Below are positions 49,901 to 58,995 of a DNA stretch of 64,000 nt, piece by piece. Source of the stretch: Dyella solisilvae (GTDB lineage: Bacteria; Pseudomonadota; Gammaproteobacteria; Xanthomonadales; Rhodanobacteraceae). A program made the position numbers and the translations under genes. Below the pieces are notes generated by a model. That model did not search any database and was not told where the DNA came from. It saw only the letters and a program-made list of their open reading frames with translations. The stretch's first letter is position 1. Each line of letters opens with the position of its first letter. Location: assembly GCF_003351225.1 (NCBI RefSeq), contig NZ_QQSY01000001.1:996124-1060123 (forward strand), given 5' to 3'.

Positions 49901-50024
49901 CCTGGCCAAAGATCGTGCCGGTGGTGGACTGGGCGAACGTCACGCCCGCCAGACCCATGGTCAGCGCGGCCGCCAGCGTCGAGCGACGCAGCAAAAGACC
50001 GCGATTCAACGTACTCAGACTCAT
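46983..50024 (-). CDS. TonB-dependent receptor, Oar-like, copy 2
   Basis: A 1013-aa paralogue of the receptor at 43354-46392. The same signal peptide, regulatory-like domain, TonB-box-like segment and plug are nearly identical (DVSSVDSRTVITS, FSGQKAGSSVVSFGG, QQEIYTGGYSAMYGRSDGG). Differences gather in the barrel loops (for example SDPKSLTYPNAQLPAGYG, and GHDTSTKTGSDIYVG against YDTHTKTGSDIWIG). It ends RFAVTYDF. Tandem duplication followed by loop divergence suggests related but distinct ligands. It has its own leader and terminator. Confidence 0.92.
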   Translation of the reverse strand: MSLSTLNRGLLLRRSTLAAALTMGLAGVTFAQSTTGTIFGQAQAGQTVSVTGSTGISRSATVDNAGRYRISNLPLGTYSVTLQKDGAAVDTRNNVSITVNAGTEVSFASAASASSLSAVTVTANALPAIDVSSVDSRTVITSQDLERLPLGRSAEAIALLAPGVVAGSDYFSGQKAGSSVVSFGGAGVSENAYYINGYNTSDPLKNLGGVGLPYGAIDQQEIYTGGYSAMYGRSDGGVISQVGKRGSNDWHFGGQVMWSPKFLASDPKSLTYPNAQLPAGYGYTTPALAGTPYRTRKDNVSWNTVYSAYIGGPLVQDKLYMFVAAEAEKKEGKSTSTAAAAQPYNNYYTYDIPKYYVKLDWNINDSNILELTSISNKTSYEGDFYKFDYKTQTTGALFGHDTSTKTGSDIYVGKYTSYITDSLTFTATYGQNRAIDYSAVPGLSPTLPYLSGVTAQNPAITGGTPIRNGVTTLYVKDPNAHNKTHGLRLDLEYKLGDHTLAGGIDNMHYSAVDEGQQVGGPGYAWYYSKSAKPNVAINPALGVGAPGGAGYYARRLNFVTTTSMQVDQKAQYIEDRWQVTDRWLVNVGLRNDQFTNYNSAGQAYVKNSDQWAPRLGVSWDAFGDSTLKVFGNLGRYYLALPNSVAIRGASASTYTWEYFTYTGIDPKTGIPTGLKPLGPGPVSTNGEYGHAPDPKSVAASDLKSQYQDEAILGFNKMLTADWLFGAKATLRELQTAIDDVCSPDALEAKVVASGINPNSVEVPSGCLIFNPGETNSFLLKNTNGSGYTKVRMSTSDWGFTSGAKRKYYALDLFLEHPFDGKWMGRLDYTFSRSYGNTEGQVLSTIGQDDISKTQDWDTAPLMVNSNGVLSNDRTHQLKAYGSYQVADEWMVSGALRAMSGAPIACLGYYGTNESNPSGYGSRYRWCAGKPSTLGTIGRMPWTKLLDLGVTYRPAFADKKLAFNFNIFNVLNERKPTVLDATYETAPFTVSNTFGTATYQTTPRYGRFAVTYDF

Positions 50025-50115
50025 CTAGGTGTTTCTCCCCGAAAACCGCCCGAAATTTGGGCAAAAGAAATCCGGGCCGATCCGGCGAAAAAACCGGTCA
50101 GCCAACGTTGTTGGT

Positions 50116-50142
50116 TCGAATCCGAAGGCTCCCCCGCAGATC
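50116..50142 (-). promoter_or_regulatory. Conserved leader block of receptor gene 2
   Basis: TCGAATCCGAAGGCTCCCCC and the following GCAGATC are the counterpart of 46475-46501. A GCCC/GGGC hairpin at 50048-50062 lies near the ribosome-binding site, as in receptor gene 1. Confidence 0.45.
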
Positions 50143-50223
50143 GCTCCCCGGCCCGACATGCCTTCGGGCCGCCCCCTGCAGACGTAATGTTTCACGGCTG
50201 CAACAGAGGTATTTGCGACGGTG

Positions 50224-50246
50224 CGTTATTTCTTGCGTCTCGTCAA
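50224..50246 (-). promoter_or_regulatory. Putative -35 region of TonB receptor gene 2
   Basis: TTGACG (50241-50246, minus strand) followed by AGACGCAAGAAATAAC shares the TTGAC-n-CGCAAGAAAT arrangement of receptor gene 1 at the same distance (about 222 against 226 bp) from the start codon. The -10 is not clear. The rest of 50025-50511 shows no gene. Confidence 0.4.
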
Positions 50247-50447
50247 CAAAAAATTCACATCTTCAGCTTGGTGCAAGCAAGCCGCCCGGAACCCGCATTT
50301 CAACGAGCACAGGTTTGCGCAAGCTTAGGAAAATCCATCACTTGCGCGTCCCTCGCAGCGCGACTCGGTGCGACATGGCTGTCAGGACAGGCGTAGTTTT
50401 CCTGAAGGCGCGGCACCCTTGGCCGGCACGTGGACCGATCGAAAACG

Positions 50448-50482
50448 TAAAAAAAAACGGCCCGGGATATCCCGGGCCGTTT
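50448..50482 (-). terminator. Terminator of the yajC-secD-secF operon
   Basis: The perfect 10-bp stem ACGGCCCGGG/CCCGGGCCGT with loop ATAT is followed on the minus strand by nine T. It lies about 30 bp beyond the secF stop. Confidence 0.92.
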
Positions 50483-50511
50483 CGCTTGGATGGAAGCCTG
50501 GAGGCCGCGTC

Positions 50512-51477
50512 TTAGGGACGGCGGGCCAGCTCCGGGTTGTCCTTGGTCTTGGGCATCAGGTCCTGCTTGGACACGCCCAGCCACAGCAGGATCGGGCTCG
50601 CCACGAAGATCGAGGACAACGTGCCGATCAGGATGCCGATCAGCATGGTGATGGCGAAACCATGCACCACCGGACCACCGAAGAAGTACAGCGCCGCCAT
50701 GGTGATGGCGGTGAACAGCGCGGTGATGATGGTTCGCGACAGGGTGTTGTTGATCGAGCGGTTGAGGATCTCTTCCGGCTCGGCCTTGCGAGCCAGGCGG
50801 AACAACTCTCGCACGCGGTCGAACACCACCACCTTGTCGTTGATCGAGTAACCGATCACCGCGAGCACCGAAGCCAGCACCGTAAGGTCGAACTCGCGCT
50901 GCATCAGCGCGAATATGCCCACGGTCACCAGGGCGTCGTGCGCCTCGGTGGCGATGGCCGCCACCGCGAAACGCCACTCGAACCGGATGCCGAGGTACAA
51001 GCCGATGCCGAGCACCACCACGATGGCCGCGATGATGCCGTCACTGCGCAGCTCCTCGCCAACCGCCGAGCCGACGTAGTCGCGACTCTTGAGTCTGGCG
51101 TCCGGACGGGCCGCCTGCAGCGTCCTGGTGACGTCCTCGGCGATGCGGTCCAGGTTCACCTTGCCGCCGTTGGCGACGCCGGAGGCCGGGTCGTCCTTGG
51201 GCTGCAGGCGGATCGACACCTCGCGGGTGCCGCCCAGGCTCTGCACGATGGCGTGCTCCATGCCGCCCTTCTCCAGGGCGTCGCGGACCTCGCCGATCTG
51301 CACCGGCTGCTCGAAGTCCACCACCAGCGAGACGCCGCCGGTGAAGTCCAGGCCGTAGTTGAGGCCCTTGACGGCGATCAGCGCGATCGAGGCAATCATC
51401 AGCAGGATGGCGATGCCCACGCTGAACTTCCTCATGCCGAGGAAGTTGATGTTGGCGTTGTGGTTGAAGATTTCCAT
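50512..51477 (-). CDS. secF: Protein translocase subunit SecF
   Basis: A 321-aa RND-like membrane protein with six helices. It has NYGLDFTGGVSLVVDF in the first periplasmic domain, VIGYSINDKVVVFDRVRE (a SecF signature, with Lys where Thr is usual) and IIGILIGTLSSIFVASPI-like sequence at the end. With SecD it uses proton motive force to complete protein export through SecYEG. It is last of the yajC-secD-secF operon, 71 bp after secD, and followed by a strong terminator. Confidence 0.96.
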   Translation of the reverse strand: MEIFNHNANINFLGMRKFSVGIAILLMIASIALIAVKGLNYGLDFTGGVSLVVDFEQPVQIGEVRDALEKGGMEHAIVQSLGGTREVSIRLQPKDDPASGVANGGKVNLDRIAEDVTRTLQAARPDARLKSRDYVGSAVGEELRSDGIIAAIVVVLGIGLYLGIRFEWRFAVAAIATEAHDALVTVGIFALMQREFDLTVLASVLAVIGYSINDKVVVFDRVRELFRLARKAEPEEILNRSINNTLSRTIITALFTAITMAALYFFGGPVVHGFAITMLIGILIGTLSSIFVASPILLWLGVSKQDLMPKTKDNPELARRP

Positions 51478-51548
51478 GTTGGGTTCTCTTTATGGAAGTC
51501 CGTTTCCGGCAAAAGCGGCCATCCATGGCCGCACTCTTCAATGAAATC

Positions 51549-53423
51549 TCAGACCGACAGCGTCTTGAGCTTGCGATGGCCGTGGATCAGCGCCGTGATC
51601 GCGTGCGTCACGGTGACCGAGGTGAACATCGAGGTGAGGATACCGATCAGCAGCGTCACGCCGAAGCCCTTGATCGGGCCCGAGCCCATCGTGGTCAGCG
51701 CCAGCGCGGCGATCAGGTGGGTGACGTTGGCGTCGAGAATGGTGGCCCACGCCTTGTCATAACCGGCGCGGATCGCCGCGAGCGGCGTGGAGCCGTTGCG
51801 CAACTCTTCGCGTATGCGTTCGCAGATGAGCACGTTGGCGTCGATGGCCATGCCGAGCGTGAGCACGATACCGGCGATGCCCGGCATGGTCAGCGTCACG
51901 CCGATGGCCGACATCACCGCCACCAGGATCACCAGGTTGAAGACCAGCGCCACGTCGGCGACGAGACCGAACAGCTTGTAGTAGATCGCGGCGGCGAGCA
52001 GCACCAGGGCCAGACCCAGACTCACGGCGCGCAGGCCCTTCTGGATGTTGTCCTGACCCAGGCTCGGACCGATCACGCGCTCCTCGATGATATCGACCGG
52101 CGCGGCCAGCGAGCCGCCCTTGAGCAGCAGGGCGAGGTCCGAGGCTTCCTTGGTGTTGCGCAGGCCGGTGGTCTGGAACTGCTTGCCGAACACGCCCTGG
52201 ATGGTGGCGTAGCTGATCACTTCCTCAGTGGTCTTGGGCGTGCGCACTTCCTTGCCGTCGACCATCTTGGTGTCGACCACGCGCTCGACGTAGACCACGC
52301 CCATGTGCTTGCCGACATTGGCGGAGGTGAAGTCCAGCATGCGCTTGGCGCCGGCCGCGTTCAGCTCCACCGACACGGCCGCCTGGCCGGTCTGCTGGTC
52401 GGTCGTGCTCTGGGCGTTGGCCAGCTGGTCGCCGGTCACGATGATCTGCTTGCTGAGCAGGATCGGGCGGTGCGTGCCGCGCTCGTAGTACAGGCGCGCA
52501 TTCGGCGGGACGGCGCCGGTGCGGGCGGCGTCGATCGCCTGGGCGTCGGTACCGCCTTCGGCGCGGTATTCCAGCGTCGCGGTGGCGCCGATCAGCTTCT
52601 TGGCCTCGGCGGTGTCCTGCACACCGGCCAGTTCCACCACGATGCGCGTGTCACCCTGCTGCTGGATGATCGGCTCGGACACGCCCAGCGCGTTGATGCG
52701 GTTGCGCAGCGTGGCCAGGTTCTGGCGGATGGTGTTGAGCGAAAGCTCGCGCAGTTTGTCCGGCTTCACCGCCGCATTCAGCGGGTAGCGATCGCCGGTG
52801 GCCTCGCCGTCACGCACGAGAAGGTCGGGGAACTCGGCCGAGATCGCGTTGGCGGCTGCCGTGCGGTCCTCAGTGGACTTCAGCACCACCAGCACGCCCT
52901 GCCCGCGCTGGGCATTGCGCACCACGGAGTCGTAACGGATGTTCTTTTCGCGCAGAAGGCTGCGGATGTCGTCGGCGTAGCGAGTTTCCTGCTTGTCGAT
53001 CACGTCATCCTGGTCGACCTGCATCAGGAAGTGCACGCCACCCTGCAGGTCCAGGCCCAAAGGCATCGACCTGGCGCCGATCGCGGTGAGCCAGCCCGGC
53101 ACGGTGGACTTGAGGTTGAACGCCACCGTGAAGTCGTCACCCAGCGCAGACCGGATCGCGTCGGAGGCGCTCTTCTGCACGTCAGCGTTGGCGAAGCTGG
53201 CGACCAGGTGGTCGTTCTTCAGCTCCATGCTGGTGCTGGGGATATTGGCCTTCTGCAACGCGGCGACGACCCTCTGCTGGAGGGTCTGGTCGACTACGTT
53301 GTCGCGGTTCCCCGTGATCTGCACGGCAGGCACCGGCAGGAACACGTTGGGCAGCGCATAGATAATGCCGAGCACCAGTACGATGGCGACCAGCGCGTAT
53401 TTCCAGCGTGGAAAATCACTCAT
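51549..53423 (-). CDS. secD: Protein translocase subunit SecD
   Basis: A 624-aa SecD. An N-terminal helix (YALVAIVLVLGIIYALPNVF) precedes a large periplasmic P1 region with LGLDLQGGVHFLMQVD. Five C-terminal helices include GMAIDANVLICERIREELRN, which carries the conserved Asp and Arg of proton coupling. The length is typical of proteobacterial SecD. It starts 90 bp after yajC and forms the translocase booster with SecF. Confidence 0.97.
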   Translation of the reverse strand: MSDFPRWKYALVAIVLVLGIIYALPNVFLPVPAVQITGNRDNVVDQTLQQRVVAALQKANIPSTSMELKNDHLVASFANADVQKSASDAIRSALGDDFTVAFNLKSTVPGWLTAIGARSMPLGLDLQGGVHFLMQVDQDDVIDKQETRYADDIRSLLREKNIRYDSVVRNAQRGQGVLVVLKSTEDRTAAANAISAEFPDLLVRDGEATGDRYPLNAAVKPDKLRELSLNTIRQNLATLRNRINALGVSEPIIQQQGDTRIVVELAGVQDTAEAKKLIGATATLEYRAEGGTDAQAIDAARTGAVPPNARLYYERGTHRPILLSKQIIVTGDQLANAQSTTDQQTGQAAVSVELNAAGAKRMLDFTSANVGKHMGVVYVERVVDTKMVDGKEVRTPKTTEEVISYATIQGVFGKQFQTTGLRNTKEASDLALLLKGGSLAAPVDIIEERVIGPSLGQDNIQKGLRAVSLGLALVLLAAAIYYKLFGLVADVALVFNLVILVAVMSAIGVTLTMPGIAGIVLTLGMAIDANVLICERIREELRNGSTPLAAIRAGYDKAWATILDANVTHLIAALALTTMGSGPIKGFGVTLLIGILTSMFTSVTVTHAITALIHGHRKLKTLSV

Positions 53424-53513
53424 GCCTTGAATCCGTCAAAGCCACGGCCCGAGGCAGGCCGTGGCATGCAATGCGTCGTTTGGATACCGGGGCCCCTCCA
53501 CCCCGGCAAGTCG

Positions 53514-53849
53514 TCAGGACGACTTCAGCGTGCCCTTGGGCAGTACCTGCTGCACGGCGCCCTTCTGCAGCTTGATCTTCACGTTCGGTGCGATCTCGAC
53601 CGTGATGAAGCTCTCACCCACTTCCTCCACCTTGCCGGCGATGCCGCCGTTGGTGACCACTTCGTCGCCCTTGGAAAGCGCCGAGACCATCTGGCGGTGC
53701 TCCTTCTGGCGCTTCATCTGCGGGCGGATCATCAGAAAGTAGAAGACCACGAACAGCAGGATCAGTGGCAGGAACGTCACGATCGGGTTCGGTGCCGTCT
53801 GGGCGCCTGCGGCCGCCTGGGCGACCACGAAGGACATCGGAAAAGTCAT
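53514..53849 (-). CDS. yajC: Sec translocase accessory protein YajC
   Basis: A 111-aa single-helix protein. The helix IVTFLPLILLFVVFYFLMIR is followed by PQMKRQKEHRQMVSALSKGDEVVTNGGI, the YajC hallmark, and a basic C-terminal beta-domain. It associates with SecDF-YidC. ATG 53849 is chosen; an ATG at 53837 is also possible. A 9-bp hairpin lies in the leader. Confidence 0.94.
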   Translation of the reverse strand: MTFPMSFVVAQAAAGAQTAPNPIVTFLPLILLFVVFYFLMIRPQMKRQKEHRQMVSALSKGDEVVTNGGIAGKVEEVGESFITVEIAPNVKIKLQKGAVQQVLPKGTLKSS

Positions 53850-53869
53850 CAGCTTGTCTCGCAAGTGGT

Positions 53870-53897
53870 GGTTCCGACAGGGTTTTCCGTCGGAACC
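53870..53897. promoter_or_regulatory. Stem-loop in the yajC leader
   Basis: GGTTCCGAC/GTCGGAACC forms a perfect 9-bp stem with a 10-nt loop, 20 bases before the yajC start. It lacks a U-tract, so a regulatory or stability role is more likely than termination. A further stem, GCGGCGCC/GGCGCCGC (54126-54146), lies downstream of yajC's promoter region and just past the tgt stop. The interval 53850-54200 holds no gene. Confidence 0.4.
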
Positions 53898-54200
53898 TGA
53901 TAAAAGATCGTGGATTATGCCACGCGCACCCGGGCCCTGCATGCGTCACAAGGCCCGCTCCGGCGGGGTTTTGGCGGCGCAGGTAGCGGATTCCAAGTGC
54001 CTCGACCCGAAAGGCGCGCCGAAGGTTCCCCCTGCCTTCATTTCCCCGTTCGGCTGACAGCCGGATTCCGGCGCCATTCCGGACCCCGGCATCCCGCCGG
54101 ATCCCCCCGTCCCGCGAGGGCCCATGCGGCGCCCGCCAGGCGCCGCCCCCAGCCTACGGCCGGATGGCTGACGAAATGCCGCGCCCCTCCCCCTCGGGGC

Positions 54201-55674
<1,474 letters not shown>

Positions 55675-55791
55675 GTCTAGGAAGGCGCCCGTAATCACCG
55701 TGCCTCGCGCTCCGCCCTACGTTCGCGGGATGAGGTCTTAGGAAGAGTTTTCGCCGAAATGCCCAGGCGAAAACCTGAAGTGAACAGCCGC

Positions 55792-56823
55792 CTACTCGCC
55801 CCGCGGCAAAATCAGCATCGCATCGCCATACGAGAAGAAACGGTACTTCTGCTCCACCGCATGCCGATACGACTCCAGCATGAACTCCCTCCCCGCCAGC
55901 GCCGATACCAGCATCAGCAGGGTCGATTGCGGCAGGTGGAAGTTGGTCAGCAGGCCATCGATGCTGCTGAAGCGATAGCCGGGAAAGATGAAGATCTGCG
56001 TTTCACCTGCGAACGGCTGCAGCTGGCCGTCGCGGCTGGCGCTTTCCAGCGCACGCACCACGGTGGTGCCCACCGCGAACACCCGGCCGCCCGCAGCGCG
56101 CGTACGGCGCACCTGCTCCACCAGACTGGCGCCCACGTTGAGCCATTCGCGATGCATCTGGTGATCCTTGAGGTCGTCCGCGCGCACCGGCTGGAAGGTG
56201 CCGGCGCCGACGTGCAAGGTCACATAACCAAACTGGATGCCACGCTCGCGCAACGTCGCCAGCGTGGCCTCGTCGAAATGCAGGCCCGCCGTCGGCGCCG
56301 CGACCGCGCCCGGTTCGCGCGCGAACACGGTCTGGTAGCGCTCCATGTCGCTGGCGTCGGCGTGACGCTCGATGTACGGCGGCAATGGCATCTCGCCAAG
56401 GCGCAGCAGCAGCCGTTCCAGCGGATCGGGCGATTCGAAGCGCAGGCGGAAGAACGAACCGTCGCGGCCAAGCACCACGGCATGGGTCCCGTCCGCCAGC
56501 TCGATGCGGCCACCCTCCTTGGGTTTCTTGCTGACACCGAGCTGCACGATCGCCTCGTACGCCCCGGTGACGCGTTCGATCAGGATCTCCACGGCGCCAC
56601 CGGTGTCCTTGCGTCCGTGCAGGCGCGCCGGCAACACGCGTGTGTCGTTGAACACCAACAGGTCGCCTTCGCGCAGATACTCCGGCAGGTCGCGGAACAT
56701 CCGGTCCTGGCGCGCCTGCGTCTCCACGTCAAGCACCAGCAGTCGGCTGGCCGAGCGCTCGGCCAGCGGGGCCTGTGCGATCAGTTCGGGAGGCAGTTGA
56801 AAGTCGAAATCGGTCTTCTTCAC
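55792..56823 (-). CDS. queA: S-adenosylmethionine:tRNA ribosyltransferase-isomerase
   Basis: A 343-aa QueA, which adds the epoxycyclopentanediol ring from SAM to preQ1-tRNA. It begins VKKTDFDFQLPPELIAQ and contains LREGDLLVFNDTRVLPARL, APTAGLHFDEATL, YVTLHVGAGTFQPVR, HREWLNV and SIDGLLTNFHLPQSTLLMLV. The start is the GTG at 56823, matching the family MKK/MNK start; the longer TTG frame adds 13 unconserved residues. It works just after Tgt in queuosine synthesis. Confidence 0.95.
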   Translation of the reverse strand: MKKTDFDFQLPPELIAQAPLAERSASRLLVLDVETQARQDRMFRDLPEYLREGDLLVFNDTRVLPARLHGRKDTGGAVEILIERVTGAYEAIVQLGVSKKPKEGGRIELADGTHAVVLGRDGSFFRLRFESPDPLERLLLRLGEMPLPPYIERHADASDMERYQTVFAREPGAVAAPTAGLHFDEATLATLRERGIQFGYVTLHVGAGTFQPVRADDLKDHQMHREWLNVGASLVEQVRRTRAAGGRVFAVGTTVVRALESASRDGQLQPFAGETQIFIFPGYRFSSIDGLLTNFHLPQSTLLMLVSALAGREFMLESYRHAVEQKYRFFSYGDAMLILPRGE

Positions 56824-56885
56824 GGCGGGAATTGGGGCGTCGAATACGCCATTATCGCCCAAAGCGTCCGGCGGGGCTGGAAAAG

Positions 56886-56913
56886 CGACAGCCGTCCCAA
56901 ACAGCGGCTGTCG
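56886..56913 (-). terminator. Rho-independent terminator
   Basis: The stem CGACAGCCG/CGGCTGTCG with a 10-nt loop is followed by GCTTTTCC on the minus strand. It lies eight bases past the small ORF at 56921-57046 and upstream of queA, so queA needs its own promoter. Confidence 0.7.
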
Positions 56914-56920
56914 CCGAGCC

Positions 56921-57046
56921 TCAGCCCTTCACGCACGGCGCCTGCCGCGACGAATGCACGATGCCGACCAGATCGCTCGGCGGCGGATAGCACCAGCATG
57001 CCGCAGGCGCGCGGTCCTTCGTGGTGTACCAATGATCCTCAGCCAC
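56921..57046 (-). CDS. Possible 41-aa small protein
   Basis: A GTG-initiated frame with GC-biased third positions. It encodes a small acidic-to-neutral peptide rich in Trp, Cys and Pro: AEDHWYTTKDRAPAACWCYP followed by PPSDLVGIVHSS and ending in APCVKG. No Shine-Dalgarno sequence is obvious and I know no family for it. Its support is codon composition and a terminator immediately after the stop. It might instead be untranslated 3' sequence of the DUF3142 transcript. Confidence 0.3.
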   Translation of the reverse strand: MAEDHWYTTKDRAPAACWCYPPPSDLVGIVHSSRQAPCVKG

Positions 57047-57077
57047 GCCGCCCACGTGTGCACTGCGCAACCGAACC

Positions 57078-58295
57078 CTAGTGCGGGCGGGCGGACTCGA
57101 TATGCAACGCGGCAGTCCCGTCACAGCGCAGCCAGCCGATGCCCAGTTGCCGCCCCGCCCGCAACAGGCCGCCCTGCGCGCGCTGAAGGAAGAGTCCCTG
57201 CTCGGTGCGCTCCAGCTCGTAACCGTTGGCGCCGTCGGCCACGCTGCAGTGAGCCTCCAGTCGTATCAGCGCGGGGAGCGGCACGTCGGCGTTGCCGGTG
57301 TTGATCAACACCAGGTCGCGCAAGGACGAACGACGGGCGTTGCGCACCTGGGCCAGCAGTGACATGCGCAGCGGTTCGTGCGCCAGCACGGCGCGCCAAG
57401 TGGCCATGCTCCAGGCCCGTGCGTCGTCATCGGTCGGCAGGCGGGACCACACGATGCCCGCCAGCCCCGACGGAGCGTCTGCCTGCAGGCCGGCGACGAA
57501 ACCCTGCATGGCCAGCGGATCGGCGAACAGTTCATGCGCCGCCGCGCCACCGATCGGCGCAGGCTGCTCGCTCCCGACCGCATCCGTCTGCCCCTCGGTG
57601 CTCCAAGCCACCCGCGCCCCGTAGGCCGGCAACGCGACCCGCCAGGGCTTGTGCACGCGACGTGCGAACTCGCTGATCCACGTGTGGACCTGGCGGGGCT
57701 CGAACAGTCCGACACCCGGCGATTGCACGGCATGGACCTGCAGCACGGGCTCATCCACGAGCGCCAACACGTGATCCAGCTCGGCGCTGTCCATCCAGGT
57801 GGGCAAGGCGGTGATGGAAAGTTCCATACCCGTTCCGAGCAGCGGACGCAGCGCGGCCAGGAAGTGCGCGTAGGCCGGCAGTCGCGAGGCTGCGCAGTCG
57901 TAGTCGATTTCGACGCCAACCAGCGACAGTTCGTGCTGCCGCCAATCGGCCAACAGGGACTGCACGCCGGCGAGCAGGCCATGCTCGTCCCACTGGGCCG
58001 GCTGGTCCTCGATGCGAACCACCGCCACCAGCGGCTTGCCACTGGCGGCCAGCACGCCCCAGTCGGGGCGCATCAGCCGCCACTGGCCCCGCTCGTCCAC
58101 TTCGGCCGCCAGCACCCGCCAGTCGCGCACGACGTCGTTGCTCGCGCGAATGGCGTCGTCCAGCGCCGGGGTCCACTGGACCTGCCACACGTAGGCATCG
58201 TTGGCGAGCGCCTCGTGTCTCGACGAACAGCCCCAGGCCAGCAGCAAGGCGAGCATGGCCAGGAGCGCGGGCAGCAGACGGCGCGGATGCAGCAT
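57078..58295 (-). CDS. DUF3142 lipoprotein
   Basis: A 405-aa lipoprotein with lipobox LLAWGC (Cys23). The DUF3142 domain follows: NDAYVWQVQWTPALDDAI, VVAVVRIEDQP-like sequence, LVGVEIDYDCAASRLPAYAHFLAAL (acidic DYD of a TIM-barrel-like glycoside-hydrolase fold) and LSITALPTWMDSAELDHVLA. Function is unknown; the fold resembles GH18/GH114-like barrels. It probably sits in the outer or inner membrane facing the periplasm. It is on the same strand as queA but separated from it by a terminator. Confidence 0.82.
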   Translation of the reverse strand: MLHPRRLLPALLAMLALLLAWGCSSRHEALANDAYVWQVQWTPALDDAIRASNDVVRDWRVLAAEVDERGQWRLMRPDWGVLAASGKPLVAVVRIEDQPAQWDEHGLLAGVQSLLADWRQHELSLVGVEIDYDCAASRLPAYAHFLAALRPLLGTGMELSITALPTWMDSAELDHVLALVDEPVLQVHAVQSPGVGLFEPRQVHTWISEFARRVHKPWRVALPAYGARVAWSTEGQTDAVGSEQPAPIGGAAAHELFADPLAMQGFVAGLQADAPSGLAGIVWSRLPTDDDARAWSMATWRAVLAHEPLRMSLLAQVRNARRSSLRDLVLINTGNADVPLPALIRLEAHCSVADGANGYELERTEQGLFLQRAQGGLLRAGRQLGIGWLRCDGTAALHIESARPH

Positions 58296-58392
58296 CGACG
58301 ATGGCAAGGCGGTGCTCGCAAACGGGAGCGGTGTGCCTATTGCACTCCATTGCAGGCGCACTGGCTATAAGACATTGCCCGTGTCAGCCCAG

Positions 58393-58995
58393 CTACAGCC
58401 AGCCTTTCTGCCGGGCCAGCCGATAGGCTTCGATCCGGTTGGCCGCGCCCAGCTTGCCGATGGCCTCGGAAAGGTAGTTGCGCACCGTGCCATGCGAGAG
58501 GTTGAGCTGGCTGGCGATGTCGTTGGCGGACTGGCCTTCGCCTGCCAGCCGCAGCACCTGGCGTTCGCGGTCGTTGAGCGGATCAGCCTCGGACCAGGCT
58601 TCCAGCGCCAGTTGCGGATCGATGGCGCGACCGCCGCGATGAACCATGCGCAAGGCCTCGGCGAGATTTTCGGCCGGCGCATCCTTGAGCAGGTAGCCGG
58701 ACACGCCGGCATCGAGCGCGCGCCTGAGGAAACCCGGGCGCGCGAAGGTGGTCACGATGATCACCTTCATCGGCAACTCGTGCCGCTGGATGCGCTGGGC
58801 CAGCTCCAGTCCCGTGAGCCCGGGCATTTCGATATCCGTCACCAGCACGTCCGGCTTCAGGCGTTGCAGCTCGCGCCACGCGGCCTCGCCATCCGCAGCC
58901 GAGCCCAGCACCTCGATGTCCGATTCGAGGTTGAGCAGCGCGGAAAGCGCGCCGCGCACCATCGCCTGATCTTCGGCCAGAAGTACCCGGATCAT
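58393..58995 (-). CDS. NarL/LuxR-type response regulator
   Basis: A 200-aa regulator. The receiver has AEDQ at 7-10, phospho-Asp54 in VLVTDIEMPG, VTTFARPGFL and YLLKDAPAENL. The C-terminal LuxR HTH is LNDRERQVLRLAGEGQSAND followed by IASQLNLSHGTVRNYLSEAI. It resembles DesR/LiaR/YvfU. ATG 58995 overlaps the stop of the first kinase gene (ATGA). It is the final gene of a five-gene unit of exporter, two kinases and regulator, and likely controls that unit. Confidence 0.93.
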   Translation of the reverse strand: MIRVLLAEDQAMVRGALSALLNLESDIEVLGSAADGEAAWRELQRLKPDVLVTDIEMPGLTGLELAQRIQRHELPMKVIIVTTFARPGFLRRALDAGVSGYLLKDAPAENLAEALRMVHRGGRAIDPQLALEAWSEADPLNDRERQVLRLAGEGQSANDIASQLNLSHGTVRNYLSEAIGKLGAANRIEAYRLARQKGWL

